A stretch of 11,205 nucleotides of DNA from DATCVR01 sp036566745 (GCA_036566745.1 DATCVR010000374.1:1-11205), one strand, 5' to 3'; shown: positions 5,558 to 11,205, counted from the first letter of the stretch. Made by a program: numbers and translations. Notes: generated by a model from the letters alone, not told the origin.

Positions 5558-6415
5558 ATGTCGCCCGCGAAGAACCCGCCCTACATTCCGAGCGTGAGAG
5601 CCCTCCGCCTCGCCCGCTCCCTGAAGGAATGCCGCGAACAGGCCGACTACCGTGTCGGTGCCGCTGCTGCGGCGCTCGGCTGGAGCCAGCCGAAGGTCAG
5701 CCACATCGAGAAGGGCCGCACCAAGCCCTCCGTCGGTGATGTCGAGCGGATGCTCGACCTTTACGGCGTCACCACCCCCGACCGAGACGCGCTCCTTGCC
5801 CTCGCCGCCGAAGCTGAACGCCGCGGATGGTGGACCGAGTACAGCGACGTCCTCCACGGCCCCTACGTCGCCCTCGAGGACGCCTCGTCGCTCATCATGG
5901 ACTGGGCGCCGCAGGTCATTCCCGGCCTCCTCCAAACCCCCGAATACGCCTACGAGGTGATGCGCGCCGGGCACGTCACCGACCCAGACGATCTCGAGCG
6001 CCGTGTCCGCGCCCGCATCCAGCGGCAGCTCCTGCTGACCCGTGCTGTCGACCCCGCGCACCTGCACGTGATCCTCGACGAGGGAGTCCTTGAACGGCCG
6101 GTCGGGGGAGTGGAGGTGATGCGCGACCAGCTTTACAAGCTCGTCGGCGAGGCGCACCGCCCCACGATCACTGTGCAGGTCCTCCCGAAGGACGCCGGCA
6201 CTCACACCGGCCTGGAAGGGACCTTCATCGTGCTGCGGTTTCCCGAGCCCGCCGCTCCCGATGTCGCCTACGTGGAGGGCGTCCACGGCGTCGTCTACAT
6301 CGAGAGTCCCCGCGCGGTCGCCGAATGTAATGTGAGGTTCGAGGCTCTGCACAAGCAGGCTCTCGACCATGATGCGTCGGTCGCACTGATCAAGGCCGTC
6401 GCCCAACGCATGTAG
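5558..6415 (+). CDS. WhiJ-like XRE-family regulator (HTH_XRE + DUF5753)
   Basis: The 285-residue protein starts at ATG 5558; only a weak GAG lies upstream. Residues about 15-70 form an XRE helix-turn-helix (LKECREQADYRVGAAAAALG, then WSQPKVSHIEKGRTKPSVGD). From about 90 a DUF5753 domain runs to the end, with the family hallmarks IPGLLQTPEYAYEVMRA, LDEGVLERPVGG, ITVQVLP and a GLEGTFIVLRFPEP-like stretch. Such proteins are DNA-binding repressors of the WhiJ group that control development and antibiotic genes in Streptomyces and usually pair with a DUF397 protein, as here (12 nt downstream). SCO4441/SCO4442 of S. coelicolor is a comparable pair. Operator-like repeats lie just upstream. Confidence 0.93.
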   Translation: MSPAKNPPYIPSVRALRLARSLKECREQADYRVGAAAAALGWSQPKVSHIEKGRTKPSVGDVERMLDLYGVTTPDRDALLALAAEAERRGWWTEYSDVLHGPYVALEDASSLIMDWAPQVIPGLLQTPEYAYEVMRAGHVTDPDDLERRVRARIQRQLLLTRAVDPAHLHVILDEGVLERPVGGVEVMRDQLYKLVGEAHRPTITVQVLPKDAGTHTGLEGTFIVLRFPEPAAPDVAYVEGVHGVVYIESPRAVAECNVRFEALHKQALDHDASVALIKAVAQRM

Positions 6416-6417
6416 AG

Positions 6418-6439
6418 GTCCAGTCCATGTCCAGTCCAT
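6418..6439 (+). repeat. Perfect 11-bp tandem duplication across a start codon
   Basis: GTCCAGTCCAT occurs twice head to tail (6418-6428 and 6429-6439). The ATG of the DUF397 gene is formed at the junction (AT of unit 1, G of unit 2). A related GTCCAGTCCAGTCC lies downstream at 6683-6696. Confidence 0.8.
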
Positions 6440-6630
6440 CTGCTTTGCCTGAGTTCGAGTTTCACAAGAGCAGCTTCAGCAAGGACGCGGATGCGTGCGT
6501 CGAGGTCGCCCGGAACGTCCCGGGCGTCGTTGCGGTCCGTGACTCCAAGGACCCCGCCGGCCCCGCGCTGCTGGTGTCGCCGGTGGAGTGGCGGCGGCTC
6601 ACCGCCTCAGTGAGGCGCGCCGCTCTCTGA
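6427..6630 (+). CDS. DUF397 protein, partner of the XRE regulator
   Basis: This 67-residue protein starts at ATG 6427, with GAGG (6415-6418) 8 nt upstream and overlapping the XRE stop codon. It shows DUF397 hallmarks: FHKSSFSKDADACVEVA near residues 12-28, VAVRDSKDP near 35-43, and the conserved end LLVSPVEWRRLTASVR. DUF397 proteins are small actinobacterial partners of WhiJ-type XRE regulators; in S. coelicolor such pairs have been described as toxin-antitoxin-like or as modulators of DNA binding. Only 12 nt separate it from the XRE gene, so the two are one operon, ended by the terminator at 6641. Confidence 0.93.
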   Translation: MSSPSALPEFEFHKSSFSKDADACVEVARNVPGVVAVRDSKDPAGPALLVSPVEWRRLTASVRRAAL

Positions 6631-6640
6631 GTGAGAAACG

Positions 6641-6671
6641 AAGGCCCCCGGGGGATCGGCCCGGGGGCCTT
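6641..6671 (+). terminator. Intrinsic terminator of the XRE-DUF397 operon
   Basis: AAGGCCCCCGGG (6641-6652) pairs perfectly with CCCGGGGGCCTT (6660-6671) around a 7-nt loop, 10 nt after the DUF397 stop. The palindromic form would work on either strand. Confidence 0.85.
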
Positions 6672-6719
6672 CCTTGTGCCCTGTCCAGTCCAGTCCAAGG
6701 AGGGCACAGAACTACCCGT

Positions 6720-6758
6720 TTGACCGTACCTAGGATCCTAGGCGGTGAGGACCCTAGG
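6720..6758 (+). promoter_or_regulatory. GntR-gene promoter/operator: CCTAGG palindrome
   Basis: CCTAGGATCCTAGG (6729-6742) is a perfect 14-bp palindrome made of two CCTAGG hexamers, and a third CCTAGG lies at 6753-6758. TTGACC (6720-6725), just upstream, resembles a -35 box. The arrangement suggests an operator for the GntR regulator encoded about 40 bp downstream. Confidence 0.6.
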
Positions 6759-6780
6759 CTGAGAGGAGTTCAGCCCTCTC

Positions 6781-6786
6781 TACGGT
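6781..6786 (+). promoter_or_regulatory. Possible -10 box for leaderless GntR mRNA
   Basis: TACGGT fits TANNNT and lies 7 nt before ATG 6794. The only purine-rich Shine-Dalgarno-like run (GAGGAG, about 6763) is too far away, so leaderless initiation at 6794 is likely. Confidence 0.4.
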
Positions 6787-6793
6787 GCCCCTC

Positions 6794-7213
6794 ATGCAAA
6801 GGAGCATCGACTTCACATCCGAGCGGGCCCGGTACCGGCAACTCGCCGACATCCTTCGCCACCGAGTGGTCTCGGGGGAGTGGGAGCCGGGCCGGAACCT
6901 GCCCAGTGAAGCCGACCTCGGAAGCGAGTACCAGCTGAGCCAGGCCACCATCCGCCGGGCTTTGGCTCTGCTTCGCGCTGAGGGCCACGTCGAGTCCGTG
7001 CGGGGTATGCCTTGGAGGGTCCGCGAACGGGGAGAGACGATCGTGGTTCAGCTTCAGCCAGGCGACCGGGTCAGTGCCCGGACCGCCACTCGAGAAGACC
7101 AGGAACGCCACGGCATCCCTGAGGGTGACCTTGTGCTGGTGGTGTCGTCCTCAGGACGTCCGGACAGGGTGTTCCGCGCCGACGAGGTGGAGGGTGAGGT
7201 TCCCGCCGACTGA
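6794..7213 (+). CDS. GntR-family transcriptional regulator, short form
   Basis: ATG 6794 gives 139 residues; GTG 6785 would add three. Residues about 14-75 are a classic GntR winged helix-turn-helix: YRQLADILRHRVVSGEWEPG, then LPSEADLGSEYQLSQATIRR, then the wing (GHVESVRG). The remaining about 60 residues (VVQLQPGDRVSARTATREDQ to VFRADEVEG) are too short for a full UTRA/HutC ligand domain. They match a truncated effector region common in small Streptomyces GntR proteins. The CCTAGG palindrome upstream suggests autoregulation. It is monocistronic, with its own upstream terminator, and its target genes are not evident from the window. Confidence 0.88.
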   Translation: MQRSIDFTSERARYRQLADILRHRVVSGEWEPGRNLPSEADLGSEYQLSQATIRRALALLRAEGHVESVRGMPWRVRERGETIVVQLQPGDRVSARTATREDQERHGIPEGDLVLVVSSSGRPDRVFRADEVEGEVPAD

Positions 7214-7312
7214 GGGCGGTGGGATATTCAGGTTTCAAGGAACGGAGTGCCGGCGCCGTTGCCTGCGAGGTTCCTGCGTGCACTGCCGCTAGACTCACAC
7301 TCCAACAGCGGT

Positions 7313-7340
7313 TTTTGCAAGAAGCAAAAAAGGTTGCTTT
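7313..7340 (+). promoter_or_regulatory. AT-rich inverted repeat upstream of second XRE gene
   Basis: TTTTTGC (7313-7319) and GCAAAAA (7324-7330) form a perfect inverted repeat around AGAA, and a third half-site TTGCTTT follows at 7334-7340. Runs of five A or T are rare in this GC-rich window. It lies just upstream of the likely promoter of the 7382 gene, so an operator is plausible. Confidence 0.45.
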
Positions 7341-7368
7341 GTTCCGACCCAAACCCGGCGATCGGAAT

Positions 7369-7374
7369 TAGGGT
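7369..7374 (+). promoter_or_regulatory. -10 box of the leaderless second XRE gene
   Basis: TAGGGT fits TANNNT and lies exactly 7 nt before ATG 7382, which has no Shine-Dalgarno. This supports a leaderless transcript and fixes the start at 7382 rather than in the longer upstream open frame. Confidence 0.55.
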
Positions 7375-7381
7375 GCAGATC

Positions 7382-8263
7382 ATGACTGCGCCCCGTGGAA
7401 ACCCCGGACGGTGGAGCCCCGCCGTCCGCCGGCAGCGCCTAGCCCACGTCCTCGCCCAGCTACGGGAGCGAGACGGGCGCAGCGCAGCGCAGGTCGCTGA
7501 ACTCCTCGGCGTCGCAGAATCCACCGTCACGCGCCTGGAGAACGCCAAGCACCTCACCCTCCCGAAGCCAACGCTGATCGACCGGCTCCTCGACGTGTAC
7601 GGCGCCGACTCCGACACCCGCGACAAGGTCGCCGTGCTCGTCGCCGAAGCACGCGAACGGGACTGGTGGCACCGCTACAAGACCGGACTCCCGGCGGCGT
7701 CCGCGACCTACCTCGGCCTCGAAGGCGAAACCGCAGTGCAGCGGATGTTCCAGCCGGGCCTGCTCCCGGGCATCCTGCAAACCGTCGCTTACGCGACCGC
7801 GGTCCTCCCCGAGCAGGTCCCGGACCTGCCCGACCACCAGATCGGTGAGTTTGCCGCAGAACGCTATCGGCATCACCAGCAGCTCCTCTCGGGGCCCGAC
7901 CCGGTCCGGCTGTGGGTCGTCCTCGGGGAGCCTGCGCTCAGGCAGGCGGTGGGCGGGCCGGCGGTGATGGTCGAGCAGCTCGGGTACCTGCAGCAGCTTC
8001 TGGAGCGCCCGAACATCACCGTGGTCGTGTTGCCTCTGGCGGCGGGCGCTCACGCCGGCCTCAGCCCCTTCACGATCCTGACGTTCCCCGAGCCCACAGA
8101 CCCGGAGATGGCGTACCTGCCGAACCCGCTCGGCGGCCACTGGGTGAAGGGCGGCGACGTAGACGACCTGCGCGCCGTGTTCGAAGAAATCCTGCAGCGG
8201 GCGTGTGACCGCGCCGCCACCCTCGACCTGATCGAGAGCGCCGCCGCCGAGTTCACCCGCTAG
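7382..8263 (+). CDS. Second WhiJ-like XRE-family regulator (HTH_XRE + DUF5753)
   Basis: The frame opens at 7247, but ATG 7382 follows a leaderless -10 box and gives 293 residues, close to family length. The helix-turn-helix (about residues 18-70) includes RSAAQVAELLGVAESTVTRL. The DUF5753 part has QPGLLPGILQTVAYATAVLP, LGEPALRQAVGG, ITVVVLPLAAGAHAGL and FTILTFPEP. It is a paralogue of the protein at 5558, with the same motif order, but clearly diverged and with no DUF397 gene beside it. Its neighbour is instead a converging SAM methyltransferase, with which it shares the CTAG stop. Confidence 0.92.
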   Translation: MTAPRGNPGRWSPAVRRQRLAHVLAQLRERDGRSAAQVAELLGVAESTVTRLENAKHLTLPKPTLIDRLLDVYGADSDTRDKVAVLVAEARERDWWHRYKTGLPAASATYLGLEGETAVQRMFQPGLLPGILQTVAYATAVLPEQVPDLPDHQIGEFAAERYRHHQQLLSGPDPVRLWVVLGEPALRQAVGGPAVMVEQLGYLQQLLERPNITVVVLPLAAGAHAGLSPFTILTFPEPTDPEMAYLPNPLGGHWVKGGDVDDLRAVFEEILQRACDRAATLDLIESAAAEFTR

Positions 8264-9054
8264 GCGGGTTTCTCCGCGACGCCGCCGAGCAGCCGAAGCG
8301 GGGCCCGCTGCATCTCCTCTTCCGGGCGCCAGTCCCGCACCTCGACCAGGCCAGGCTCCACCAGCGGCCACCCGCAGAACAGCCTCTCGATCTCGCCCGT
8401 GGGGCGGATCGCGGCGCCGCCCGCGGGTTCGTACACGGCCTGCAGATCCGAGATGAGCTCGGCGGGCGCACCGTCGGAGGCCATGTGGGAGATCGCGATC
8501 AGGCTGCCCGCGGGCACCACGTCCGCGTACCGCTCCACCGTGGCTTGGACGTCGCCGAGGACGTAGTGCAGCGACGCCAGCATCAACAGGCCTACCGGCT
8601 CTTTGAAGGCGATGAGCCGCTGCACCTCAGGCGTGCTGAGGATCTCGTCTACGTCCTGCAAGTCCGCGGCCACGTACTCGGTGCCGTCACGGCGACCCCA
8701 GATCGCGCGGGCATGGGAGTGCGCTGTCGGGTCCTTCTCGACGTACACGACGTGGCCGTCCCCGGTGGTCTCGCCGAGGATCTCGTGGACGTTGCTGCCG
8801 GGCTGTGTCTTCGGTTTCCCTGCGCCGAGGTCGAGGATCTGCCGGATGCCTCGCCCGGCCATGTACCGCACGACGCGCTGGAGGAAGTGGGCGTTGGCGA
8901 CGGCGTTGGATGCGATGCCCGGCCAGCGCCGCTCGAAGTCCAAGACCGTGAGCCGGTCGGTGCGGGTGTTGTCGTCGCCGCCGGCGGAGAAGTCGTAGGC
9001 GCCGGCGAGGGAGAGTTTGGTGGGGTCCACGTCGCGTCGAGCATCATCGTCCAC
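8260..9054 (-). CDS. SAM-dependent methyltransferase of the DUF574 family (Methyltransf_19)
   Basis: The 264-residue protein starts at GTG 9054; GTG at codon 9 is an alternative. The family signature is clear: DPTKLSLAGAYDFSAGGDDN near residues 10-29, where relatives have a YDYxLGGxxN pattern. Motif I (ILDLGAGKP, 73-81) follows, then NVHEI, VVYVEKDPTAHSHAR, and a VGLLMLASLHYVLG-like stretch. These Rossmann-fold enzymes bind S-adenosylmethionine; substrates are unknown for most members, which are multicopy in Streptomyces, often beside XRE/DUF397 genes. The usual DIGTGLPT motif is altered here to DLGAGKPK. It converges on the 7382 gene with a 4-bp overlap at CTAG, so opposing transcription may interfere. 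Confidence 0.9.
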   Translation of the reverse strand: MDDDARRDVDPTKLSLAGAYDFSAGGDDNTRTDRLTVLDFERRWPGIASNAVANAHFLQRVVRYMAGRGIRQILDLGAGKPKTQPGSNVHEILGETTGDGHVVYVEKDPTAHSHARAIWGRRDGTEYVAADLQDVDEILSTPEVQRLIAFKEPVGLLMLASLHYVLGDVQATVERYADVVPAGSLIAISHMASDGAPAELISDLQAVYEPAGGAAIRPTGEIERLFCGWPLVEPGLVEVRDWRPEEEMQRAPLRLLGGVAEKPA

Positions 9055-9185
9055 GACTCACTGTCTACACCTGGACACGGACAGAAACCAGGCCAGATCA
9101 CCACGTAGATCACTGACCGTTGTTACGCCGTGACAAGCCCGCGACCGAATAATGCGCACAACTGTTCCAAGAAGAACACGCGAAA

Positions 9186-9215
9186 GGCCCGGTGAAGCGT
9201 AGGCTCCACCGGGCC
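9186..9215 (-). terminator. Terminator of the Ro60 gene
   Basis: GGCCCGGTG (9186-9194) and CACCGGGCC (9207-9215) form a perfect 9-bp stem with an inner 3-bp AGC/GCT pairing. On the - strand it starts 14 nt after the Ro60 stop and is followed by TTTCG. Confidence 0.75.
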
Positions 9216-9229
9216 AGCGCACTTGCCAG

Positions 9230-10846
9230 CTATGCCGCGTCGCGCTCTTCCCACGGCCACACCGCTGAACGACCAGCGTCCAGGAAGGGCAGCAGCCTGA
9301 ACCCTGCATCGGTCAGACCACCGATCGCTACCCGCAGCCCACTGCCCGACGGCGCGTGCCCGCGCTGGTACCCGGCGAGGTTGAACGTCACCAGCGGCGT
9401 GCTAGCAGGGACGGCCGTGTCCACGTCTCGCCCAGCGGCCTGCTCGTCGGTGAGGATCACGACTCGGTCGTGGCCCGCGAGATGCCGCTCGACTGCGGCA
9501 GCCGTGGCGGTGCCGCCACCGAGGAAGTACCCGCCGCTCTTCCACCGGTCGAGCGACCGAAGCAGCGACTCACCGCCCTGCAGCGGGAACGTCTTGGTGT
9601 GAGCACCTGACGGGTCGCCCCAGTACCGGGCCGTCGACGAGAACGACACGACCTCCGCAGCGTGGCAGCGCTGCGCAAGCGCGATACCGAACAGCGCCGC
9701 CGCGTCCCACCGCATCAGAGCGCCGTCCTTGGAGAACCCGGCGTCCATGCTGGTGCTGGTGTCCACCAGGATCAGCGTCCGCCCCGCCAGGGCAGGGATG
9801 TTGCGGATGGATGCGGTGAGGGCCTTGTCGAGCGGGTGCGCCCACCGCAGCGAAGGCGCGGCCCGGTACGCCGACAGGAACCGCATCGGAAGCTGCCGCG
9901 ATCGGGCGACCTGCTCGGGGTCGGCGAGCTTCGCCGCGACCTGCTCTGCGACGTCGTCGGACACGCCGGCCTCGTCGAAGTTCCGCAGGTTGCGGAGCAG
10001 CGCCATGTAGCCCATCGACGGGATGATCGCCTCCCACGCCTGGGCGTCCATCGGGCCCTGCAGCCAGCCCGCCAGCGACTCCCACGTCATCCCTGCCGCC
10101 CGCAGCCGGTCGGGGTCCGCCAGGACCGCACGGCGCTCAGCCGCCGGGAGCCCCATCAGTTCCGCCCGCGCCCGAAGCAGCCCCAGGCTTTCGGGGATGG
10201 GCTTATCGCGGCCGTGCCGCCGGTCCAGCGCGTGCCCGAGCAGGTCGTACCGCCACGTGCCGCGGATCTCCGACCGGTGGTACGCCGGCTGCGTCAGGTC
10301 GACGACGTCACCGAACCGAACCGCACGGTCCGCCGAGTCGTACTTGAGCAGGGAACGCTCGTTGTAGAGCCGGGCGACAGCGTCCGCCACGCCGCGCTTA
10401 AGTGCGATCGGGATCGGCCTGCCGTACGTGGCGAGCCAGTACGCGAGGATCTCGCTGGGCTCGTCGGCGCGCTGAAGCACCGAGTCCACGACCTTGCGGG
10501 TACGCATCCCCTCCGGCTTCGCCCGGACGAGCTCGGCAGCAGCGACGAGCGGCGCGGACCGCATGTTGCCTTCGGCGCGGAGCCAGGCGAGGAATCCAGC
10601 GGTCCAGTCCGGGTCCTCCTGAGCCGCGGCGACGGTGAGGGCCGTGAACCGCTGGTCCCGGTCGCGTGCGCTCTCGTAGAAGGTGTTCTCCCCGACCATG
10701 TTCGTAACTGCGAGGAGGAAGAGTTCGGACTTGGTGTCCCGCGCGTAGCCAGGCGCGCCCTCGTGGGTGCGGCCGGACGGGAGGCTCTCGGTCTTGACCG
10801 GGCTAGAGACTGCGGTGCGGGTTCCTGCCTTGTTGAACTTCGCCAT
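9230..10846 (-). CDS. rsr: Ro60/Rsr orthologue: TROVE-domain RNA-binding ring protein with vWA domain
   Basis: I place the start at ATG 10846 (538 residues), because the upstream open frame runs through the Y RNA gene. The protein begins MAKFNKAGTRTAVSS and has no signal peptide. Residues about 25-340 match the bacterial TROVE module of HEAT-like repeats (SELFLLAVTNMVGENTFYES; the region after AYWLATYGRPIP). Residues about 350-538 are a von Willebrand A domain with an intact MIDAS: D362-T-S364-T-S366, T446 (GGGTAT) and D467 (LTDEQ). Ro60 proteins are rings that bind misfolded RNA in the cavity and Y RNA on the outside; in Deinococcus the Y RNA tethers Rsr to polynucleotide phosphorylase. A Y RNA gene ends about 35 nt upstream on the same strand, so co-expression is likely. 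Confidence 0.95.
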   Translation of the reverse strand: MAKFNKAGTRTAVSSPVKTESLPSGRTHEGAPGYARDTKSELFLLAVTNMVGENTFYESARDRDQRFTALTVAAAQEDPDWTAGFLAWLRAEGNMRSAPLVAAAELVRAKPEGMRTRKVVDSVLQRADEPSEILAYWLATYGRPIPIALKRGVADAVARLYNERSLLKYDSADRAVRFGDVVDLTQPAYHRSEIRGTWRYDLLGHALDRRHGRDKPIPESLGLLRARAELMGLPAAERRAVLADPDRLRAAGMTWESLAGWLQGPMDAQAWEAIIPSMGYMALLRNLRNFDEAGVSDDVAEQVAAKLADPEQVARSRQLPMRFLSAYRAAPSLRWAHPLDKALTASIRNIPALAGRTLILVDTSTSMDAGFSKDGALMRWDAAALFGIALAQRCHAAEVVSFSSTARYWGDPSGAHTKTFPLQGGESLLRSLDRWKSGGYFLGGGTATAAAVERHLAGHDRVVILTDEQAAGRDVDTAVPASTPLVTFNLAGYQRGHAPSGSGLRVAIGGLTDAGFRLLPFLDAGRSAVWPWEERDAA

Positions 10847-10853
10847 CCTGCAA

Positions 10854-10869
10854 CCCCAGGCGACTGGGG
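10854..10869 (-). promoter_or_regulatory. Hairpin between Y RNA and Ro60 start codon
   Basis: On the - strand CCCCAG-TCGC-CTGGGG is a perfect 6-bp stem with a 4-nt loop, ending 7 nt before the Ro60 ATG. It could end the Y RNA transcript, or control ribosome access if the two are co-transcribed. The purines next to the start (GGGG, GCAGG) make a poor Shine-Dalgarno. Confidence 0.5.
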
Positions 10870-10880
10870 GAGGGGGTTCG

Positions 10881-11040
10881 ACTTCAGAAGGGGCGCCCGA
10901 CAACGAGGTCGGCGGATCCAACGTAGTGCTCTGCCGTTGAGCTACACCGGTCAAGGACCGGCGACAGGACTCGAACCTGCAACCTCTCCATTAACAGTGG
11001 AAGTAGGACCTGCCTGCACTTCGGGCGCCCCGTCTGAAGT
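10881..11040 (-). ncRNA. Bacterial Y RNA with permuted tRNA-like module
   Basis: The ends form a 20-bp stem with one mismatch (11040-11021 with 10900-10881). Inside, GGTCC (11010-11006) can pair with GGATCC (10919-10914) with one bulged base, closing a tRNA-like domain (10927-11002). Strand sequences near the stem top (5' CCGAAGTG; 3' CGTTGTC) resemble, as I recall them, the conserved Ro60-binding strands of Y RNAs. Y RNAs encoded next to bacterial Ro60 genes commonly carry a tRNA-mimicking domain; position, strand, stem and module all fit. It should act as scaffold and gate for Ro60, possibly linking it to an RNase. Exact 5' and 3' ends are not determined. Confidence 0.85.
10927..11002 (-). 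other. Circularly permuted tRNA-Asn(GUU)-like domain in the Y RNA
   Basis: Read 5' to 3' on the - strand, the order is: anticodon arm TTCCA-CTGTTAA-TGGAG with anticodon GTT (11002-10986); 5-nt variable loop AGGTT; T arm GCAGG-TTCGAGT-CCTGT (10980-10964); acceptor 3' strand (10963-10957); 5-nt link CCTTG; acceptor 5' strand (10951-10945); T8-A9; D arm GCTC-AACGGCA-GAGC (10942-10928); A26. All 76 nt are used. Invariant positions are kept: T8, A14, G18-G19, A21, T33, G53-C61, T54-T55-C56-A58, and an A15-T48 pair. The discriminator base and CCA are absent. Confidence 0.88.
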
Positions 11041-11093
11041 TGTCGACCCTCCCGATAACGGATCAGGCGACGGCATGGATCTTTTCCGAAAGA

Positions 11094-11186
11094 AGTAGCC
11101 GTCAATCCCAGCACTTCGGGAGAGGTGCTGAGTGCGAAGGTAACTCACTCTTGACCCGTTCGCATCTCGGTATCGGGGCGGCTACT
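11094..11186. ncRNA. Second structured RNA candidate upstream of the Y RNA
   Basis: AGTAGCCG (11094-11101) pairs perfectly with CGGCTACT (11179-11186). Inside are a hairpin CAGCAC/GTGCTG (11109-11114 with 11125-11130) and a bulged helix (11131-11138 with 11159-11167), giving a three-way junction. The 10-mer GCACTTCGGG at 11111-11120 is identical to 11016-11025 in the Y RNA. No ORF fits. It may be a second Y RNA without a tRNA domain, or the leader/promoter region of the first; the strand is not settled, but - is favoured by analogy. Confidence 0.4.
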
Positions 11187-11205
11187 CGCGTGCGGCTGCC
11201 CGCAG

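Noticed and set aside
10927..11002. Ordinary or functional permuted tRNA-Asn gene
   Set aside because: Arms are in permuted order, CCA and discriminator are absent, and the opening is between positions 26 and 27 rather than in the anticodon loop. The long flanking stem and the Ro60 gene point to a Y RNA.
9662..11098. Long forward open frame of 478 codons
   Set aside because: It is antisense to the TROVE gene and the Y RNA and has typical high-GC shadow composition.
11104..11122. About 19 bp resembling the human Alu/SRP consensus (AATCCCAGCACTT-C-GGGAG)
   Set aside because: It lies inside a hairpin and shares a 10-mer with the adjacent Y RNA, within continuous GC-rich bacterial sequence. Chance resemblance is likelier than contamination or an SRP RNA.
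1..11205. CRISPR array, insertion sequence or integrase
   Set aside because: No regularly spaced direct repeats of CRISPR size, no transposase or recombinase motifs, and no recognisable att core were seen.

Overview
This is high-GC actinomycete chromosome, Streptomyces-like. Signs are the GC-rich third codon positions, GTG starts, TANNNT -10 boxes placed 6-7 nt before start codons, and the families WhiJ-type XRE/DUF5753, DUF397, anti-sigma-like ATPase and DUF574 SAM methyltransferase. No species can be named from the window alone.

Bases 1-3740 are the late, lysis end of a prophage or phage-derived element, all on the + strand. They hold the tail end of a structural gene, a tail-associated protein with three repeats near its C-terminus, and a multi-pass membrane protein. 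A one-helix/coiled-coil protein and two very small ORFs follow. An N-acetylmuramoyl-L-alanine amidase endolysin with a peptidoglycan-binding domain, a small helical protein and a holin-like protein complete it. From 1039 to 2146 the genes abut or overlap by 0-4 nt, so they are probably translationally coupled. A strong intrinsic terminator (3693-3739) closes the block.

Bases 3741-4963 hold small hypothetical genes, one perfect DnaA-box consensus, and about 400 bp of non-coding sequence rich in inverted repeats.

Bases 4964-9054 form a regulatory island of a type that is multicopy in Streptomyces. A divergent anti-sigma-like ATPase and a WhiJ-like XRE regulator flank three 11-bp operator-like sites spaced exactly 20 bp apart. 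A DUF397 partner, a GntR regulator behind a CCTAGG palindrome, a second WhiJ-like regulator and a convergent SAM methyltransferase follow. The last two genes share a single CTAG as both stop codons.

Bases 9185-11205 carry the most notable system: a Ro60/Rsr orthologue (TROVE plus von Willebrand A) on the - strand. Immediately upstream on the same strand is a Y RNA. Its about 20-bp terminal stem encloses a complete but circularly permuted tRNA-Asn fold: anticodon arm with GUU, variable loop, T arm, acceptor stem closed by a tiny loop, then D arm. A second structured element further upstream (11094-11186) shares a 10-base motif with the Y RNA and may be another Ro60-bound RNA. By analogy with Deinococcus Rsr, the protein probably works with its Y RNA in structured-RNA decay or quality control.
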